Origin: Microstegium vimineum
Lineage: Eukaryota; Streptophyta; Magnoliopsida; Poales; Poaceae
Direction of reading: 5' to 3'
Length of the DNA stretch: 64,000 nucleotides
NCBI GenBank assembly: GCA_022036555.1
Contig: CM039126.1
Coordinates: forward strand, 2,320,676-2,384,675
Shown here: piece by piece, positions 22,170-34,956 of the stretch
Numbering within the stretch: the stretch's first letter is position 1
Layout of the letters: every line of letters starts with the position of its first letter
Made by a program: the position numbers and the translations under genes
Notes under the pieces: generated by a model
The model's database searches: none
What the model was told of the DNA's origin: nothing
Seen by the model: only the letters and a program-made list of their open reading frames with translations

Positions 22170-23990
22170 ATTTCGCTAATGTTACTATCTGAAGGACCGA
22201 GAACGACGACCAGAGGGGGAATGAGAGCGTCAAATTTCTTTCGAAAAATTCGGGCTACTCTTCCCAAAAACAACCCCAACAAGAAATCTTACTCACACAG
22301 CAAGATCACGACCCTAAAGATGGTGGATACCTTTGGTGATGACCAAGAGGTACATCGGATCTTCCGGAAACCAAAAAACTCAAGCCAAAACACCGATAGT
22401 GAAACTCTCAAACCCTAGAGAGAAGAGAAAGAGAGCTCACCCAAAAACACTCATAAGAACTGGTCTCAAAAGTGCTTCACCAAGTTCCCTGCGTGATGAC
22501 GAAACCAACGCAACAAACGAAACTCAATTCGGAGTCCGGACGAGAGAGATACGGCCAAAACAGTGAGTGACGGACGCTGTCTGAGAAGTGCGACGGACGC
22601 TCCGAAGGCAGAGTCCGACGCCAACGTCCGTCGCACCCAAAACAGCCCGAAAACAGCCCCGGCAACGGATGTTCGGCTAGGGGACAGGCAGCGTCCGACG
22701 GGTAAAAAGCAGCGTCCGTCGGCAGCGTCCGACGCCCCCAAAAACAGCGCGAATCACACGAAGCAACGCGCGGAACTTGTTCGTTTCAACTCCGATCGAA
22801 TCCAAACTTTGTGGGGAGGTTTCTAAAGTAGATGTGTCTACTCTTGGAGGATCTACTCCATCCTTCCCTCACAAGTCTGTGAATAAAAGATGAACGGACA
22901 AAAACGGACTGAAGAACAAGCCAAAACGAAAACGGATCGATCTCTTCGCTCACCCCATCCAGCCCGATTTCTTCGTTGGATTTGAACACAAGGGGTAGCA
23001 GCACCATTCACTTCAAACGGATTTCCAAAAAACGCAGCGAGGAGGGCGATCCAAGGTCGGGATTGCAAGAATGAAAACACCAAAACGATGAACGCAAACA
23101 CAAGGGGTTTCAAAATTGAATCCCGGAGGAGACAAGGAGGTTACGGTCTCCTTTCCTTACCAAAATCTCAATTTGACATGGGAGACACCATGAATCTCAA
23201 GCAAGAAGTGTAGAGGTGGGAAAAAACTAGGAGGTGGGAGGTGGAAGAAGAAGTGTGCAAGAGATAGAGAGAAGATAACCCTTCATCACCTAAGTAGTGG
23301 AGGTCTAAGTGGACATTTTCACTTATCCCCTCGATACATAGAAAGAACCACCTAGTCTAAGCATTGTGACCCAACTCCAGAAAATATCTTTCTCGATTTT
23401 GAACGGACGGCCCCGCTTCCTGCCTGGACTTGCCGTCGTCTTGACGTAACCTCCAGGATTCCGCCACGTGTCGCCCCTCATCCTCGGAAGCTTCGCCCGG
23501 GTTTTGAGGCCCAAACTCGCGAAACCCGCCACCGGTAGCTTTTGGCTCAACTACCGAACTCCGAGTTTTGAGTCTCAAACTCGAAAACCGTCCTCCGATG
23601 GTTTTGCGGCCCAAACCACTAAACCGCTCGACTCGAGCCACGTCGTCCTCGCCCGGTTTGACTCCGAGTCCCATGAGCCTCCGCTCGACCCGCTCGTCCG
23701 CTGTCTTGACTCGGTCGACTCAGTCTACCTCCATGTTTTGTCGCGCTCGCCAGTGCCAAGCACTAGCCACCACAGCTAGTCTGCCGGCACTCCGGTCCAT
23801 CGGTCCGAGCCCCGCTTCTGCCCTTCACCGCTCTCAGTCTATCGGCACGGTAAGCCTCTACTTGACCTTCACCTTGCCATTGACCACTGTCTCCGGGCCT
23901 AGCACTTGCACACCACAAGCCGATAGATAGACACACATTTGCTTTCGCAAAGAGGTTGGTAGAAACCGCTCAAACTGAAATACTCACATG
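22170..23990. repeat. Probable LTR-retrotransposon-derived block, unclassified
   Basis: Mixed GC sequence rich in the word cgtccgacg/ccgtccg (22,560-22,740), followed by long GC-rich stretches with no conserved frame. The phrase accagagggggaatgag near its left end resembles sequence in copia-type (Sirevirus-like) LTR elements of grasses. I cannot find matched terminal repeats, a primer-binding site or pol motifs, so this may be a solo LTR or truncated copy. Short ORFs here are not credible genes. Confidence 0.3.
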
Positions 23991-26537
23991 TTGAGCAATC
24001 ACTCATTATCAAAACTGAACAAACATAGACACATATCAACCATGTGTTCACACTGTCATATATAGTTACTGAGTCATGATGAATGCAGCCAATTCACGGA
24101 GTTGCCTTTCGTTTTCCTTCAATTAAAGTTGTCAGTATGTATAGGAATGTGCTGAATGGAGAGTTTTGCATTGGGAATTAAGAACAGAAGGGCCAGGCCA
24201 TCATCGATTAGTTGGCCGGTGTGATCGAGATTTAAGACAATGCAGGAGGATTTATGTATAATGTATGCAATGGGTTGTTGAGCTAGTAGCTTAGCTGTTG
24301 AGGGCCGGCCGGCCTCCTCACATGTGAATATCTGAACGTGCAGATCAGGAAGCAACACGAGGTCGGTCTCTATGATTACGTTTGTGACGACTTGCTGTTG
24401 TTGTTGTCCTCGCGCGAGGCAGCAGCTTATTGTTATTTAATCTGCCACTTGTACATACACACACTCATCAATTCGTCCCGGGTCGTTACCAACAGCATTT
24501 TCCGGCCAGGTTCAATGGACCTGCTACCCATCCAGGACCGTCATTCAATTCGACCGTGCGTATGTGTGTACAAGCAGAAGCAGCAGTTGTGTTCTTTGAT
24601 GGAATTTCTTCATGGTGTGTGTTTTGTCGCTGCTGGTGTTTGATCGAATTGGTAATTGGTTTCTTTTCTCTGTAATGTAAATGTAAATGTACAAGTACAA
24701 TATATCTATTATTCCTGGAGAGGGCTGACAATGCAAGATACATGGTGACGTACGTACGGAGGGGGCATGTTTTCCATGCAACCCTTTGTAGCATTGCGTA
24801 CGAGCAGCACAACGTGACCTTACTAATAAAAATAAATCATCAGCAGCTGCACGTACGTATACAAAAGATAGTCGCAGGAAGGCATGCCACCCAATGAAGA
24901 ATCGGGGCTGCGCTTCCCGCACATCGATGGAGGCACATGCGTGCAGGTTGTATTACATGCCTCTCCGATGATCCTGGTTGTCTGTCGATGGGGACGACGG
25001 TGGAGCAAGGACGGCGGAGGCTCGTCGGTGGCTGGCTGACGGAGGCGACAGATTAGCTCAGGCGTGTTGATTTGTTTGGCTGATTTTGTGGCTGATAAAC
25101 CGGATAACATTGTTTTTAGAAGTTTTATTTTTGTGAGAGAAAAACAATATACCACATGACTGAAAGCTGTGTTGATCGGTTCCAAGTACTCACTCCATTC
25201 TAAATGGTAAATCATTTCAAAAAATTTAGAGAGTCAAAACACTTTAAGTTTAACCAAAAATTATAGAGATAAACATAAAGATTTATAACATCAAATAGAT
25301 ATAGTATAAAAATATAACCAATAAAGAATCTAATGATACTTAGTTGGTATCAAATATGTTATTGTCATATTATGTAAATTTAGTCAAATTTCATAAACTT
25401 TGACTCTCCAAGATTCTTGAAATGATTTACAATTTAGGATGAAGAGAGTAATTAATTAATATCCAAATGAAAGAGAGAGAGAGACGTACGTGCAGCTCGC
25501 GCATTTGTAAACATCATGTGCGGTTGTTGCATCAGACTAGCGTACGTCTAGCTAGCTACTACTAGTAGAGAAGGAATTATATATGAAATCAGCAGAGATG
25601 AATAATTTGGACGGTTCCTCGTTGCCATCATTCATGGAGGGAAGAGGAACTGGAATCTGAGCCCTCAAGGCCTGAACCCAACCACATTGGAGGCTTGGAG
25701 CAGGAGCGGCTAGCTTTCAAGCAGCTGGGCCCCTGCCGGCTGCCCGGTACGGTACCTGTCAGTCCACGTCTCTGCTAGCGCTAGCTGATGAATGGTCAAG
25801 GGCTTTGCTTTGCTGCGTCTTGTGCTACCTACCACAGCCACACGCTTGCTTTGACGATCGAGATGAGATTCCAGGTCAGCCAACAACACGCATCTGATGT
25901 GAAGAATCCGTCCAAGAACACATAAACAGGGGACCTTGCTTTGCTTCTTGTGATCTCCAGCAACCTGCAAAACCTGGTGGATACTAGTATGCTGCTGCTG
26001 CCGCTGTTGCTGTATCAGTATCATCACTGCTCTCTGGCTCGATCTGAACTCTCTGATCCACTGAGCCTGAACCTCAATTGAAGAGGGCTTTCGATTTTAT
26101 ATTGTTATTAGTTGTCACTTTCACTCATCTTTGTGAAACGTGATAAAGACATAGACATGCATACCGTACACCGTACTTCGAAGGTCGCGGTGGTTGGCCG
26201 GCAGCAACACTGAGACCAAGACCATCCAGGCCGCCGGCGCCGGGAGAGGACAGTCGACGAGACAATGCAACACGCCGACGAGACCACTCAAGGCCCAGGC
26301 CCAGGCCCAGGCACGCAGAATCGAGTCGTGGTCGTCGTCCTCGATAAGGCCTTACCGCCACCATCCCCCTCTCGTACAACACGCTCGGCCCACTCGAAGG
26401 CACATGCTCAGATCTCGGTGCGTAATCGGCAACCCGAATAGGCCCATCCGACTCGGCCCATCTGGCCCACCCCAAAAACCAACGTGATGATCCACCATGA
26501 CACGCACGGTCGCACGGAGGAGGAGGAGCAGGCGACG
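23991..26537. other. Intergenic region, one MITE inside
   Basis: No gene is supported. Aside from the MITE at 25,190-25,448, I see only short microsatellites and a GC-rich stretch before the PPR gene (26,180-26,480) that probably contains its promoter and 5' UTR. Confidence 0.45.
25190..25448. mobile_element. Stowaway-type MITE, diverged sibling of the OPT intron copy
   Basis: The ends are ctcactccattctaaatggt and the inverse aatttaggatgaagagag, flanked by TA (25,188-25,189 and 25,449-25,450). The interior aligns with the copy at 20,302-20,564 at a clear but diverged level (shared gagagtcaaa, acttagttg, tttgactctccaa). It is about 259 bp. Confidence 0.8.
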
Positions 26538-28288
26538 ATGGAGGAGGCGAGGCGGCTACACGCGCGCCTGCTCCGCCGCGGGGAGCGCCGCCTACAGCCG
26601 CTGCTGCTACGCGTGCTGGCGGCAGGGGACCTGCGCTACGCCGCGCGCCTTCTCGACTCCTACCCGTCCTCCTCCCCGCCCTCCGCGCCGCTCCACAACC
26701 GCCTGCTCCACGCGCTGTCCGCCGCGCGCCACCCGCTGCTGCTCCCCTGCTTCGCACGCGCGCACCGCCTCCGCCTCCTCACCCCGCTCTCCTTCACCCT
26801 CCTCTTCTCCTCCTCCTCCTCCACCACTACCACCCAACGGTTCGCCGCGTGCGCGCACGCGCTGCTGACAAAGTCCGGGCACGCCGCGTCGTGCGGGGAC
26901 CCGTACCTCGCGTCAGCGCTCGTCGCCTCCTACGCCAGAGCTGGCCTGCTAGCGGAGTCCCGGCGGGTGTTCGACGAGCTGCCACACAGTGACACGGCCG
27001 CGCGCAACGCGCTGCTGTCGGCGTACGCTCGCGGCGGGCGGGTGGGTGACGCGGAGGCGCTGTTCGCGGGAATGCCCGACCGGAACGTGGTGTCCTGGAC
27101 CGCGATGGTGTCGGGGTACGCGCAGAACGGGAGGCACGAGGACGCGGTGCGCACGTTCCTTGAGATGTGGGAGGGGGCGGGCGTGCCGCCGAACGAGGTC
27201 ACTGTCAGCAGCGTGCTGCCCGCGTGCGCCGCCGTCGGGGCCTTGGCACTGGGGAAGAAGGTGGAGCGGTACGCCAGGGGGAGGAGGATGCTCAAGAACG
27301 TGCATGTCGCGAACGCTCTGGTCGAGATGTATGCCAAGTGTGGAAACATTCGTCGGGCTTGGACGGTGTTTCGGGGCATCGGGACGCGGAGGGATCTTTG
27401 TTCTTGGAACTCGATGATCATGGCATTTGCCGTGCATGGACTCTGGAGGGAGGCGCTGGGCTTGTTTCATAAATTGAGGGTGAGGATTTCTTGCTTGCTC
27501 TTTTTTGATCTTATATATTACTTCAACCATTTGCGCTGCATTGCATTGCATTGCATTGCAGCCAACTTGGTTGTAGAGATGGTCTAGATAATCAAATACG
27601 TTTTGAAGCACAAAACTATGACTAGTAACCTTATATCCAAACTACCTACTGTTTCATCATAGATGGTAAACCTGGAGCTGATTTTATTCTCTTTATTTAG
27701 ATGACAGAGGCTAAACCAGATGGCATTACATTTGTTGGTGTCATTTTGGCCTGTACCCATGGAGGTTTGGTGGATGAAGGCAAGCTGCTCTTCAACTCAA
27801 TGAGAGAGGAGTTCGGTCTTAAGCCAAGAATCGAGCACTATGGTTGCATGGTTGACCTGCTGGGGCGTGCTGGTCTGTTAAAAGAAGCAGACAGTCTGAT
27901 CGCGAGCATGCCAATGGAGCCTGACGCCATGATCTGGGGAGCCTTGCTTGGAGCTTGCAGCTTCCATGTCAACTTGGAGCTAGCGGAAGTAGCAGTGGAA
28001 AAACTAATGCACCTGGAGCCACAGAATACAGCAAACCTAGTGATCCTTTCAAATATATACGCGTCACGTGGCAAATGGGACGGTGTTGCCCAGGTATGGA
28101 AGTTGTTAAAGGAAAAGGATCACAAGAAATCTGCTGGGTACAGCTTTATTGAGTTAGATGGTAGGATGCACAAGTTCCTGGTTGAGGATAAGTCACATCC
28201 AAGATCTGAGAAGGTATATGATACCCTGGATAGCATCACACTGACCATGAAGCTTGTCAACTCGGAAAATTCAGAAGTGGAATGCTAA
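26538..28288 (+). CDS. E-class (PLS) pentatricopeptide repeat protein, At5g08510-like
   Basis: Two exons, 26,538-27,479 and 27,701-28,288, joined by a GT-AG intron of 221 bases, encode about 509 residues. I prefer the ATG at 26,538 (MEEARRLHARLL) because it matches the N-terminus and the ~510-residue length of Arabidopsis At5g08510 as I remember it; an in-frame ATG at 26,484 would add 18 acidic residues. PLS-type motifs are clear: RNALLSAYARGGRV, NVVSWTAMVSGYAQNG, PNEVTVSSVLPACAAVGAL, HVANALVEMYAKCGNI and LCSWNSMIMAFAVHG. Exon 2 carries PDGITFVGVILACTHGGLVD, IEHYGCMVDLLGRAG and WGALLGACSFHVN, then an E/E+ domain ending GYSFIELDGRMHKFLVEDKS. There is no DYW domain. E-class PPRs usually help select C-to-U editing sites in organelle RNA; the target is unknown. 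The frame is intact. Confidence 0.9.
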
Positions 28289-31012
28289 CTTTTCCATCAA
28301 CGTCTTCTATCTCTTTTATGCAAGAAGAAGCTGAGAAAATCACTTGAGATTGATCACAGACTTCTTGCTCTGATCCTCCACATCAAATTGATCTGCCAAG
28401 GGATACACCAAGGAGGCAACAGAAGATGTCACTGAATGCACCATCTGAATATCAACTGATTTCCTCTGCTACCAAATGGTTTTTTCTCTTGTTCATACTA
28501 TTCAGGGATACAAGAGTACCAGGCAGAAAGAAACATGACATTGCATGGCATACCCCAAGCAGGTGAACTACTCTGCTTGTCTTTTAAATTATGAAATTTA
28601 GGATCTGACATGCAAGTTATTAAACAGACTTGAGAGCTATTACGGACAAAGCTTATATGTTTTGGTGATTTGTTTGATATAATGTATACTTTCTTCTTTG
28701 CTGCATTTTCTTACTACCTCGCTAACTCATCGTTTACCATGGCAGCATCACGGAAGACATTAGAGGAACTTTCAAACTATGGGGCTATGCATGAGACTGC
28801 TTGTAAATATGATACATGAACTTTCAACCCTCAGGCCATTGGCCATTCTGTACATAAACTCTTATCCCTATCTTATTTGAGAGTCAGAGCTCCTGCCATG
28901 TTTTCAGGAAAAAGAATGATGCTGGAATGGTTGATGTTATATTTGTGCCCATCATATTCTCATGGTTTCCTTGTATAGCACTTTGCAGCCGGTGTTCGGA
29001 GAACACCCTCATATTGGGTGCAGCCTGAAAGCAAGGCAAACATAAAATTGTCAAATGGCAGACATAAGAACCCTCATTTTTCCTCCGCTTTCTCTAAAAG
29101 AATATGGCATCTGCCTTTGCAGTATATGTTTTGTCATGCTTCATTGGATTTATCATGTTAGTTCTTTTTTATAGCTGCGGCTCATATGTTGAACAAGTTT
29201 ACAACTATTAGATGACAATAACTTTATTTGTGTATTGTGTACTATGGATCGGTCTGGATTCTATCAAACTTGACAATGACTGCTGCTGCTTAAGGTGTGA
29301 ACGTACGGGCACAAACGAGCAGAAAGATTTGCTCACACAGGACACTTCCAGAAGGACACTGGTCAATGTTCATATCGCCATGTGCTCGTGGAAAAAACAA
29401 CAATTTCACCGGGTCAGTCTCGCAATTAGGAGCATATAATCATAACGTTAGATGCTTGACATGACAAGTAAATGCTGACGAAATGAACATGACGCAACAT
29501 CTTCCTTTTTACTTTTGTCGTTGTTTCTCTTGTTGAAATAATCAGCACTATGATTTCGTCTCTAATCCTTTTGCATTTGAAAATTTGGCCGATCTAGGAA
29601 GTTAGTGCTCTGGATGCTTGATGACGCATTGAAATCAGGAGATACCAGATGCTTGTTCCCCTGTGGAAATAGTAGTATCAGAAGCCAAATGAGATTAGGC
29701 TTATCTTCTGAGCCATCAGCCATGTATCAGACATTCAGATATTTATCTAAAATAATCAGACATGCAGATGTATGGTAGAAGTAGACAGCTTTATTATAGT
29801 TAATTGTCATGTCTTGTTGAAATTTAGGTTACTACACAGTACTGTGCTATTGTAGGTATCTGCATGACACCATCAGCTAGTACAGAGTACACTGCCTTGT
29901 ATCCATCTCCAGATTATTTTAAGAACAGAGAAACCTAATTAATTTGGAAACACCACCGGCACTACTTTATGGTTGACCTGACTGGCTCCAAGTCTTTGGC
30001 CTCCATGCATGTATGTCTTGGCGGTCAATCTTCTTCGATCATGTCGTGTTGACGTGCAGCGATCCTGCTCGGAAATTTCGCCGAATGAAATGGACAGAAT
30101 GGTTTGTGTGAGGTCCTGGTACGTCAGTGAGTAATGGCGAGAGATCAGTAGGGTGGCAGGTGTCTAAACCACATGATAATCCAACACCGCCCTGGGATAC
30201 ACTACACTGATTGGATGGTAGGCAGGACAGAGGCATGCATGAGATGTCGCCGTTGGAAGTGAAAGGGATTGCCACCTACTGATGTTAAAGAAAATTCAGT
30301 GTCCAGCTGGAACATGCCAGTAGATTCCTACACATATATACTACCACTGGTCACTGATCTAGTATACTAGTGAGTGTGTGTGTTGAGCAGATCATTCCAT
30401 CAGTGGATAACAAGAATTTGTTGTGCTGAACATGGACAGAGGGCATGGTCTAAAGCAAGTAGGGTGTTCTATATCTGCTTCTTGTTGGCACTAGCTAGGA
30501 TCTTCTTTTGTGTGTACCAGAAGCTGATCTGAGAATCTCAGATGAAGATTCCTGCACCAAACACCAAGATTTGTTGTGCGGCGCTCTCTAAAACACGGAA
30601 CACTTGGATAGTATTAATTTGCAAGAAATGAACATACATCATACTTGAAGGACAAAATCTTGATCTTTGCCACCGATATTTAGGTCCCTTCTTGCAAGAA
30701 CTAACTGACAATTTTCAAAAGCTCCAGCATTCCAGCTGTCATTAACCGTTCCTGTCGCGATCATGATCATAATTTGCGCTTAAGATATGTCTTGATCTTT
30801 ATCTTCTGAATACTCCAAGTCATCGCCACATTGTCTGAGGTGAGGTCAGTTTAACACTTAACAGTTGCTACCGGTGCTTGGTTCAGAAGTTTTTAGTGGT
30901 CCATTTTGATTTTTAGTATTTCTTTGTCTGCAGTTGTCGTCGTCGCAGAAGACCTTGACTCAACAATGATGGATTAAACTAAACTAATTGCAACGGCTCA
31001 CATGGACGGCAA
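28289..31012. other. Intergenic, 3' flank of the PPR gene
   Basis: About 2.7 kb with no conserved frame on either strand and no transposon terminus I can defend. The PPR 3' UTR lies at its left edge. Confidence 0.45.
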
Positions 31013-31020
31013 TGCAACAG

Positions 31021-31169
31021 CAGTGGCGAAGCTAGAGCATTTAGGACCCGAGTGCACATGCTTAAGCTAGGGTGGTGCACAAAAGGTAAAATTTACTATC
31101 TGTTAACTAATTTTTTTATTTTACCCTGGTGCCTGTGCACTCGGGTGACCTAATGTGGCTTCGCCACTG
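31021..31169. mobile_element. hAT-type MITE, 149 bp, with 8-bp target duplication
   Basis: Perfect 12-base terminal inverted repeats, CAGTGGCGAAGC at the left and GCTTCGCCACTG at the right. They are flanked by an exact 8-base duplication, tgcaacag, at 31,013-31,020 and 31,170-31,177. An 8-base duplication with CAG...CTG ends is diagnostic of the hAT superfamily. There is no coding capacity. Confidence 0.9.
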
Positions 31170-31177
31170 TGCAACAG

Positions 31178-32540
31178 TCCACACGGTCTCGACGCGATGG
31201 AGTCATGGATGATAATGACTTGAAACTGCCAAGCAAAGTAGAAGTAGAAGAACAATACAGCGCATGTGACTCACTCTTGAAACAAAGGAAAAATTCTCCA
31301 TCAGATATTCAATAAAAGCCTTCTATTCTTACCTTCTGATGGGATGAGATTTCAACCTCAGGTAATTGTGATTTAGTTTTCACAAACCAATGTTGAGTTG
31401 CAATTGTGATTATTTTTCAGAAACGAATGTTGAATTGTCATGAGCAATGAAGTGATGGTGCTTTCAGTTCAGTTGTGACGCTGACGGCCCAACCAGGGTT
31501 AAATCCTTTGGTTCTTATTCTTACAAAAGAAGGAGAAAAAAAGGCATCACCAAGGTTCCTAAATCTGAAATTTCCATTTGATGCCTTCTCCAGAAAGTCA
31601 CAGGGTTCGGGGACGAAGCCGCGAACCACGTACCAGGTTCACCGACCCAAATCGAGATACGGGGACGAGATGGGTCGGCGTCCCATTCTTGGTTGGGTCG
31701 CGCACCCATTCAGTTCGGGTTCAAGGCAGCGCCGCTGGGGAGAGGCTGCCGGGTGCCGACGGAGGAGGAGCAGCGTCCGGCGGACGTGTGCTTGTGCAGG
31801 AGATCGCCAGTGGGGGAGAAGGAGCAACAGCTGGTGAGCGCGTGCGTGCGTGAGCGGGCAGAGTTCGCTGGTGGGGAAGAAGGAGCGGCGGCGTGTGCAA
31901 GCAGAAGTGGGCGTGACTCCATGAGAGAGAGATGCTGGAGAGGTAGAGTAGAGAGCAGCCGGCGGCGTGCCAGGAGAGATCAAGCAAGGTGCAAGGATAA
32001 GGTTCCTGCCTGCCTTTGGGCTGATATGGGTCTTACTCAATTTTTTTTATTTGTTTCCTAATTAGTGTAGTATGTTTCAAGATATTTTCATCTATATAAG
32101 TCTTAAAAAAGAAAAAAAAAAGAAAAGATAATTAGTTTGCGACCTTCCTCTCTAGACTTCGTATCGGATCATCGACCCAAAATCTTTAGGTTCACGTACC
32201 AAATGTTTGGTTCTCGTTTCATAGAGATATACCCCTGTTGTACCACATTTTTTTGAATTGTCGACCCACGTCCCTCGACCCTGTCCCTCGACCCGATCGA
32301 CCTAGAATTCTTGTGACTATGAAACAGACAGAGTATTCAAAAGAAGTGAAAACGCTAGGCAAGCTAAAATTCGGAAAACAACAAACTCACTGACAAGAAT
32401 TTACTGTGATCAGTAAAAACAACTCAGAGACAATGAGAGGCTCGCCAGGACGGAACATATAAAAGCTCAAACACTGTTGTTTTTTTGTCCATGGAATTAT
32501 ATTAAAAAAAAAAGCAGACAGTGAGAGCGACCTGTATGTC
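31178..32540. other. Intergenic with a GC-rich patch
   Basis: A GC-rich stretch (about 31,600-31,990) gives several overlapping open frames on both strands, but none resembles a known protein. Phrases such as tcgacccacgtccctcgaccc (32,260-32,300) suggest transposon debris. No gene is called. Confidence 0.4.
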
Positions 32541-32545
32541 TCTAC

Positions 32546-32552
32546 ATATAAA
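32546..32552 (+). promoter_or_regulatory. Candidate TATA box of the RING-H2 gene
   Basis: The sequence atataaac lies upstream of a pyrimidine- and CA-rich stretch that looks like a 5' UTR (about 32,575-32,757). A second candidate, tataaaag, is at about 32,459-32,466. Confidence 0.35.
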
Positions 32553-32757
32553 CACTGAGGCAGCCACCCACTCTTCCCATTAACAAAGCATCCAACCCTT
32601 CAACAAACCTTGAGTTGAGAGAGAGAAGAGAGGAGACAACAAGAGACACACAAACAGAGGTACACCAAGCATCCTTCTGTCATCCTCTTCATCTTCCTTC
32701 GATCTCCCTTTCTGTTTTTCCCACTTCGATTCTGCTCTTCAATTGGTGCTTCATAGG

Positions 32758-33055
32758 TACGGTCTTTCCATGTTCTTGGCTCTTGAATGCCTTCTTTTTT
32801 TATTTATTTTTCTTGCAAAATTCAGCTATGCACACTGCATGACTCACAAGAACATGAGAGATTTGGATGAGTTTCCTTCAAAAAAAAAGTTTTTTTCCCA
32901 AATTAAATCACTTTTAGTCTTAGGCTTAGGCCTATAACAGTTAACATCAACCAAGTTGTTAAGGAGGTGGTTATATTACCTCTTGTTCCTTCTGATCAGA
33001 GAATTTCTTGGTCACTCCTAATTGATTATGAGAGATGCTGTGCCATGGCCTGCAG
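32758..33055 (+). other. Candidate 5' UTR intron of the RING-H2 gene
   Basis: A donor-like catag|gtacgg at about 32,757/32,758 and an acceptor-like cctgcag at about 33,049-33,055 would remove the upstream ATGs before the start codon at 33,093. This is inferred from splice signals only. Confidence 0.4.
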
Positions 33056-33092
33056 GTAACCGGCTCACGCTTGTCTTGGTGGCCGGCCAATC

Positions 33093-34956
33093 ATGGCCAC
33101 CCTGGGGCAGTCCGGGGTCCTGAGGAGGGTCACCGTGCACTACGCCAACTCGCCTACCCGCAGCACGGTGGCAGAGGTGAACCTTGACGACCTCGACGAC
33201 GAGCTGCTCCAGTTTGTGCTTGCCGATCTTATTCCTGGCCAGGTACGTGCCCTTTCTTCGCCTTCAAATCTTCAACACAAACATGCGTCTCTGTCAGACT
33301 TGGATCTTTGTTTCTTCTGTGAACGTGCACGAGACCTGCGTACGTATCATTTCTGTAGCTTTCGAGATTTGGAAGTAAGATTTCAGTCTCTACTGAAAAA
33401 GAAAATAGGCTAATAAACAAGCAGCAATTACTGATTACTGAGAGAGATTTCACAATTGCAGGAAGGTTTACACCAATCGATCTTGGAAGGAGGAGCATAC
33501 AGCAACCAGCTGAACCATATGAGAGGTGCAGGACCCAGGGGGCCGTACGACTATTCGCAGTCGCAGGAATACCATGGAGAGAGCAGCACTGCTACTGTTG
33601 CAGTTGCAGCAACTGCTTCCAGGAATTCAGGTACGGATCAACAGATCGCCTCGGACTTTGAGTACGCCAAGCAGCTGCAGCAGATGGAGGACCTCAGCGT
33701 CCAAGACGACGACGACGGTATGATCTGCTCTGCCTCTGCCTATGGATGATGATTCAGTAAATTCAGATGCGTTTCGTTTATACATGATGTGACACTCGTC
33801 GGATTCTTGTGCCCGTCGCATCGCATCTCATAATTGTGGTTCTTGTGTTGTCGCTGCCATGATTGTTCAGATATCAGCTGCGTGCCGTCTCCATCTGACT
33901 CTGACGACGATGAGCATGAGCATCACGATGGAGAGGAAGAGGTGATTACTCAACTTGTTATGGTTTTTTTTTTTTTTCTCGAATACGAAGGCGAACATTG
34001 CTCAATTTGGCAGGCTCAACATCTATCTATCTTTCTGAGTTAGTTAGTTAGTTATTCTTCAAAGATATGAAAAGTGGAGAACTGAAGATTCTGATAATTG
34101 TGTCTGCAGGCTGACAGGCAGGATGGTAATGGTGATGATGATGATCCAGACAACATGACTTATGAGGTTTGTGGTTATGGAATGTTCTTTTGTTTGCCCC
34201 CACTTTTCAAGTGACATGTAAAGCTTGTGAACAAAATAGAACTATGCAAGTAGTGTGCACCTTTACACCTGGGTTGCAATTTGGAATTTGGAAAGGCCAC
34301 TGATTTCCTGCCCTTTTTTTTGGTGATGCAGCAAAGACAGGCACTTGTAGAATCTGTGGGGACTGAGGACAGAGGTTTATCCGATGAGCTCATCTCCTAT
34401 CTGGAGCCATGGAAGTACAAGGCAGTCAAGTCTTCAGGGTTTTTCTCCCGGAAAACAAACCATGAAGAGTAGGTGTATGCCTGCCTTTTTTTTCAGTTTA
34501 CATTATTACAAGTTTGCTATTTAAGAATAGTACGTGAAATATACAAATATACTCGGGACATTAATCTCAAATCATATGCACGATTACAAAATGTGAGTTG
34601 TTTTGTTCTAATATTAACAAACAAATAGTGAAATTTCCATCACATAACTGATGACGTTTTTTGGGGTTTGTTTGGATGCAGCTGCCCTATCTGCCTGTCC
34701 ACTTTCAGAAGCCGTGAAACTATGATAAGGTTGCCGTGCAGGCATCACTACCACGCAGCTTGTGTCACCAAATGGCTCAAGGTTAACAAGGTAAATCTTC
34801 TCCTGCTATTTGTTAGTAATAAGTAATAACCAACTGTTACTGACGTTACAGTGGCTTATATTCACCATGATGGGTTTTTTCTGAACTTGAATTTCTCCTT
34901 GTTTTGTGAAACAGACATGCCCAGTATGCAAGTATGAGCTGTTTGGACCTTCCTAG
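33093..34956 (+). CDS. RING-H2 E3 ubiquitin ligase, BIG BROTHER-related
   Basis: Seven coding exons splice in frame: 33,093-33,242, 33,462-33,717, 33,871-33,941, 34,110-34,166, 34,332-34,468, 34,682-34,790 and 34,915-34,956, all GT-AG. The product is about 273 residues. The middle is acidic and Ser/Asp-rich (PSPSDSDDDEHE). MTYEQRQALVESVGTEDRGLS corresponds to the 'MTYEEL..LGEAVGTE.RGLS' linker of BIG BROTHER-type ligases. The C-terminus is a complete RING-H2: CPICL, then LPCRHHYHAAC, then TCPVCKYELFG, matching C-x2-C ... C-x-H-x2-H-x2-C-x10-C-x2-C. This cross-brace binds two zinc ions and recruits the E2. BIG BROTHER ligases restrict organ growth in Arabidopsis, but whether this paralogue does so is inference. 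It is well preserved, with no frameshift. Confidence 0.9.

Noticed and set aside
24119..25215. Minus-strand ORFs of 79-130 residues between the OPT and PPR genes
   Set aside because: No protein resemblance; one overlaps the MITE at 25,190; codon pattern not coding-like.
31475..32061. Cluster of ORFs on both strands in the GC patch upstream of the RING-H2 gene
   Set aside because: Many mutually overlapping frames, none with known motifs; likely transposon debris or promoter-proximal GC sequence.
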